Assembly: GCA_007131555.1 (NCBI GenBank)
Contig: SLQH01000323.1
Coordinates: forward strand, 1 to 6,192
DNA: 6,192 bases
Direction of reading: 5' to 3'
DNA from: Planctomycetota bacterium
GTDB lineage: Bacteria; Planctomycetota; UBA11346
Part shown: piece after piece, positions 3,541 through 6,192 of the stretch
How the letters are laid out: each line of letters begins with the position of its first letter
How positions within the stretch are numbered: the stretch's first letter is position 1
Made by a program: the position numbers and the translations under genes
Notes under the pieces: model-generated
Told to the model about the DNA's origin: nothing
The model's database searches: none
The model's input: only the letters and a program-made list of their open reading frames with translations

Positions 3541-6192
3541 ATGAGCGACGACCAGGCCGATCCCCAGGCGGCAGCAGATGACGGCGACGACGCCATCGCT
3601 CCCTTTTCCGGCCAGGAACCGACCCTGATCGGGGCTGGCCCTGAGGCGCCACGACGGGCTCCAGAGGAGACCCCGGCAGCCCCCTTCGTCGGCAGCGAAG
3701 CCACCCTGGTCGGGGCGGCGTCGGCAGACCCTGTCGCCCCCTTCGCTGGGGCCGAGGCCACCCTGGTCGGCCCAGTAGCCACGACTCCAGCACAGCCCTT
3801 CGCCGGCGATGAGATGACCCTGGTTGGGACAAGCGCGCCCCCGGTCGCGGCCGCGCCATCTGCCGCACCCTTCGTCGGCGATGAGGCGACCATGATCGGG
3901 GCAGCCCCCGAACAGCCCTACAGCGGCGACGAGATGACCATGGTCACGCCTGGGGCCAGGCCCAGTGGCGATGCCACCCAGGTCACCATCGCCACCGATC
4001 TGACCCCCAAGACCTTCGCCGGGCGGCCGCGCAGCGGGGCCACCTCCACCGGCTTTGATGCCAGTTGGCATCTTGAGGGGCGCAAGGGGCCGCATACCGG
4101 CCAGGTCTGGGGCGATTTTGAACTGGGCGGCATCCTCGGCGAAGGCGGCATGGGCGCGGTCTACCGGGGCATCCAGCTGAGCCTCAAGCGGCGAGTGGCG
4201 GTCAAGGTTTTGCCGCCCAACCTGGCTCAGGATGAACGCCTGCTGGAGCGCTTCCGGCTGGAGGCCGGCACCTCCTCACGCCTGCAGTCGCCGCATGTGG
4301 TCCAGGTCTACTTCATCGGTGATCACGACGACAACCACTTCTACGCCATGGAGTATGTCGAGGGCACCGATCTCTCGCATATCGCCCGCTCTCGACGTGA
4401 AGCCGACGACCCCCTGCGCCAGGAGGAGGTGGTCGACTACATCCTCCAGGCGGCCAAGGGTCTGGCCGAGGCCGGGCGACTGGGCATCGTCCATCGTGAC
4501 ATCAAACCGCCCAACATGATGGTCACCAAGGACGGCCTGCTCAAGCTGGCCGACTTCGGCATCGTCAAGGTGATGGGCGAATCAAGCCTGACCATGACCG
4601 GCCAGGCGGTCGGCACCCCGGCTTACGTCAGCCCCGAACAGGGCAAGGGTCTGGCCGACATCGATCAGCGCAGCGACCTCTATTCGCTGGGCGTGGTGTT
4701 CTATGAACTGGCCTGCGGCAAACGCCCCTTCGAGGCCACCACCCCCAACGCCCTCATCTACAAGCACTGCTTCGAGGAACCGGAACTACCGCAGAAGATC
4801 AACCCGGCGATCTCCACCGAGATCCAGGCGATGATCATGCGCTGCCTGCAGAAGAAGCCGGAGAACCGCTACCAGTCGGCCGACGAACTGGTGCGCGACC
4901 TGGAGATGCTCCAGCACGGTTCCCTGCTCAAATCGGCTCTGGCCAACTACAGACTTGGCACCGGTGCCGACGAGGCCAAGCGCGAGCAGATGACCTGGTT
5001 CCAACGCCATATTCTGCCGCTCGCCATCGCCGCTCTGCTGGTGATCGCGGCCGGGGTGGCTGGCGGCTGGTGGTTGATGCAACAGCAGCAGGAGATCGAA
5101 CGACGACAGCTTGAAGAAGAACGGGAAGAGGAACGGGCAGCTGATGCCCAGCGCCGCGAGCAGGAGCGGGCCGCCAACATCCTGCGACCTGCCCTGACCG
5201 AGATCCTGGATCGGGTGGCCCCGGTGCCTGATGGCATCGATGCCCAGCTTGACGAACTGGAACGCATCGCCCCAGAGGGTGCCGCTGATGGCGATCTGGT
5301 GCGCTGGCGGGCCAAGGTGGCCCAGGTCCGCACCCTGGCCGGGGAACTGGCGGTATTGGACAGCGGCATCCCCGATGTCGCCACCCGCGCTGCCGCCACC
5401 GTCGCCCTTGATCGCTACCGGGCCCTGGTCGGCACCGCCGATGCCGCCGCCGTCCGCTGGAGCGATCGCCTCCAGCAACTGGCTCGGCGCGAAGAACAGT
5501 TGCGCAACGGCCTGACCGACCTGTTCGCGGCCGTCCTCACCCAGGCTCAGCGCAGCGCCGCTGAACAGGCCCTGGATGAACTGGCCGCCCTGACCGCCGC
5601 TGACGACCCCCTGCTGGTGCAAGGTCGTGAACGCCTGCGGATCTACGACCAGCAGGTCGGCGGCCTGCTGCAATCTCTGGCCGTCCTGGATGAAGGCGGT
5701 CGGGTCACTGAACAGCATCGTCAGGAACTGCTCACGGCCCTGGGTCAGTTGGCCCCCCTGCTGGGCGAGGGTGACGCCCGGGTGCAACGCTGGCGGACCC
5801 GCCTGGAGGCCGCCGGTGACCTGCTGGCCCGACTACGCGGATCAGTGACCCCGGTCTTCGCCAATACCGCCCGACCAGCCCTGCCGGCGATCGAAGCCAT
5901 CGAGGGCGATCTTGATCTCCTGGCCCAACTGGTCGGTGAGGATGATGCCGAAGTGAACCGGTGGCGCACCCAGGCCCGCAACAGCCGGCAGCGGATCGCA
6001 GAGCTGCGTGAACGTCTACAATCCCTGCATGCCGCCCTGCCAGACGATGGGGTGGCCACCGCCGCCCAGTTGGCGGCAGGTGGTCCACGGACCGAGGAAC
6101 TGGCGGTGCTGGCCGGTCCCGGCGATGAGCAGGTAGCCCAGTGGCAATTGCTGCTGCGCGACAGCCAGGCCCAGCTCAATGCCTGGCAGGCC
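3541..6192 (+). CDS. Membrane-anchored PknB-type Ser/Thr protein kinase (3' end outside window)
   Basis: The frame is open for 884 codons to the window edge without a stop. Residues 1-190 are an acidic, Pro/Ala-rich tail with six Thr-centred motifs. The kinase domain (about 192-455) is complete: glycine loop GEGGMGAV (200-207), ATP-anchoring K222 in VAVKVLPP, helix-C E241, catalytic HRD (318-320) with K322 and N325, DFG (338-340), SPEQ (364-367), D379 and R443. All catalytic residues are present, so it should be active. Activation-loop T351 and T353 (LTMTGQAVGTP) align with the two autophosphorylated threonines of PknB. One transmembrane helix (about 491-513) is followed by a Gln/Glu/Arg-rich coiled coil (about 514-548) and a helical repeat array to the edge. 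The expected topology is a cytoplasmic kinase with an external or periplasmic sensor or scaffold. An alternative start at 3514 would add MSHSTSGKR. Substrates and ligand are unknown, and a link to the transporter operon is not shown. Confidence 0.95.
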   Translation, partial: MSDDQADPQAAADDGDDAIAPFSGQEPTLIGAGPEAPRRAPEETPAAPFVGSEATLVGAASADPVAPFAGAEATLVGPVATTPAQPFAGDEMTLVGTSAPPVAAAPSAAPFVGDEATMIGAAPEQPYSGDEMTMVTPGARPSGDATQVTIATDLTPKTFAGRPRSGATSTGFDASWHLEGRKGPHTGQVWGDFELGGILGEGGMGAVYRGIQLSLKRRVAVKVLPPNLAQDERLLERFRLEAGTSSRLQSPHVVQVYFIGDHDDNHFYAMEYVEGTDLSHIARSRREADDPLRQEEVVDYILQAAKGLAEAGRLGIVHRDIKPPNMMVTKDGLLKLADFGIVKVMGESSLTMTGQAVGTPAYVSPEQGKGLADIDQRSDLYSLGVVFYELACGKRPFEATTPNALIYKHCFEEPELPQKINPAISTEIQAMIMRCLQKKPENRYQSADELVRDLEMLQHGSLLKSALANYRLGTGADEAKREQMTWFQRHILPLAIAALLVIAAGVAGGWWLMQQQQEIERRQLEEEREEERAADAQRREQERAANILRPALTEILDRVAPVPDGIDAQLDELERIAPEGAADGDLVRWRAKVAQVRTLAGELAVLDSGIPDVATRAAATVALDRYRALVGTADAAAVRWSDRLQQLARREEQLRNGLTDLFAAVLTQAQRSAAEQALDELAALTAADDPLLVQGRERLRIYDQQVGGLLQSLAVLDEGGRVTEQHRQELLTALGQLAPLLGEGDARVQRWRTRLEAAGDLLARLRGSVTPVFANTARPALPAIEAIEGDLDLLAQLVGEDDAEVNRWRTQARNSRQRIAELRERLQSLHAALPDDGVATAAQLAAGGPRTEELAVLAGPGDEQVAQWQLLLRDSQAQLNAWQA
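3601..3948 (+). repeat. Six Thr-centred motif repeats in the kinase N-terminal tail
   Basis: The encoded tail repeats an 11-residue motif: PFSGQEPTLIG (21-31), PFVGSEATLVG (48-58), PFAGAEATLVG (67-77), PFAGDEMTLVG (86-96), PFVGDEATMIG (110-120) and PYSGDEMTMVT (126-136). A degenerate seventh, SGDATQVT, follows at 142-149. The consensus is P-F-x-G-x-E-x-T-[LM]-[VI]-G. Linkers are variable and Ala/Pro-rich, giving spacings of 27, 19, 19, 24 and 16 residues. The copies use different synonymous codons, so conservation is at the protein level rather than from recent DNA duplication. An acidic residue two before an invariant Thr, followed by two hydrophobic residues, fits a phospho-acceptor or docking motif. 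No known family was recognised. Confidence 0.85.
5173..6192 (+). repeat. C-terminal array of diverged helical repeats in the kinase (runs off window)
   Basis: After the coiled coil the protein consists of repeated units of the form LxxLxxL...(D)xxVxRWRxxL. Equivalent positions are W589 (DLVRWRAKV), W640 (AAVRWSDRL), G695 (LLVQGRERL, with Trp lost), W751 (ARVQRWRTRL), W808 (AEVNRWRTQ) and W868 (EQVAQWQLLL). The spacings are 51, 55, 56, 57 and 60 residues. Each unit looks like two amphipathic helices rich in Leu, Ala, Gln, Arg and Glu, suggesting an extended helical rod or solenoid outside the membrane. No known domain was recognised, and the array continues beyond the edge, so the copy number is a minimum. 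Boundaries of each unit are approximate. Confidence 0.7.

Noticed and set aside
3372..3893. Reverse-strand 173-codon frame with an apparent PTRVASxPxKGA repeat
   Set aside because: Its repeat is the antisense image of the forward PFxGxExTLVG motif array, and it crosses the intergenic gap and the end of the ATPase gene.
4786..5787. Reverse-strand open frame of 333 codons
   Set aside because: It lies wholly antisense to the kinase coiled-coil and repeat region, is rich in Gln, Gly and Asp as expected from complementing Leu/Ala/Asp-rich codons, and has no recognisable domain. The forward frame has full kinase motifs and is clearly the coding one.

Overview
The window is GC-rich bacterial DNA with codons strongly biased to G or C in the third position. 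It is almost wholly coding on the + strand and has only one real intergenic gap, at 3421-3540. No rRNA, tRNA, CRISPR array, insertion sequence or phage gene was seen. The large membrane-anchored Hanks-type kinase, with a long repeat-rich non-catalytic part, recalls Planctomycetota and other PVC-group or environmental bacteria. That placement is weak inference; nothing here fixes the phylum.

Region 1 (1-3420) is a tightly packed ABC-transporter operon. It opens with the last 14 codons of an upstream gene, whose C-terminus resembles the end of MacB/FtsX-type permeases. A LolD/MacB-class ATPase follows (43-711). Next come a ModA-like oxyanion-binding protein (708-1517), a ModB-like permease (1514-2350) and a ModC-like ATPase with a C-terminal accessory domain (2344-3420). 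Every junction overlaps by 4 or 7 bases (ATGA, ATGA, GTGA, then 7 nt), so the genes are probably co-transcribed and translationally coupled. The last three genes form a complete type I importer, most likely for molybdate, tungstate or a related anion. The first ATPase belongs to a different ABC class and most likely pairs with the truncated upstream permease. The operon therefore appears to join two mechanistically different ABC machines.

Region 2 (3421-3540) holds no gene. It contains a -10-like element, short inverted repeats and a perfect 7-bp hairpin just upstream of the next gene. No convincing intrinsic terminator was found.

Region 3 (3541-6192, running off the window) is one open frame of at least 884 codons encoding a membrane-anchored Ser/Thr protein kinase. 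Its layout is an acidic, Pro/Ala-rich N-terminal tail with six copies of a Thr-centred motif (PFxGxExTLVG-like), a complete PknB-type kinase domain, one transmembrane helix, a charged coiled coil, and a C-terminal array of about six diverged 51-60-residue helical repeats, most marked by a V-x-x-W core. The Thr-motif tail and the helical array are the least explained parts of the window and the best candidates for something undescribed.
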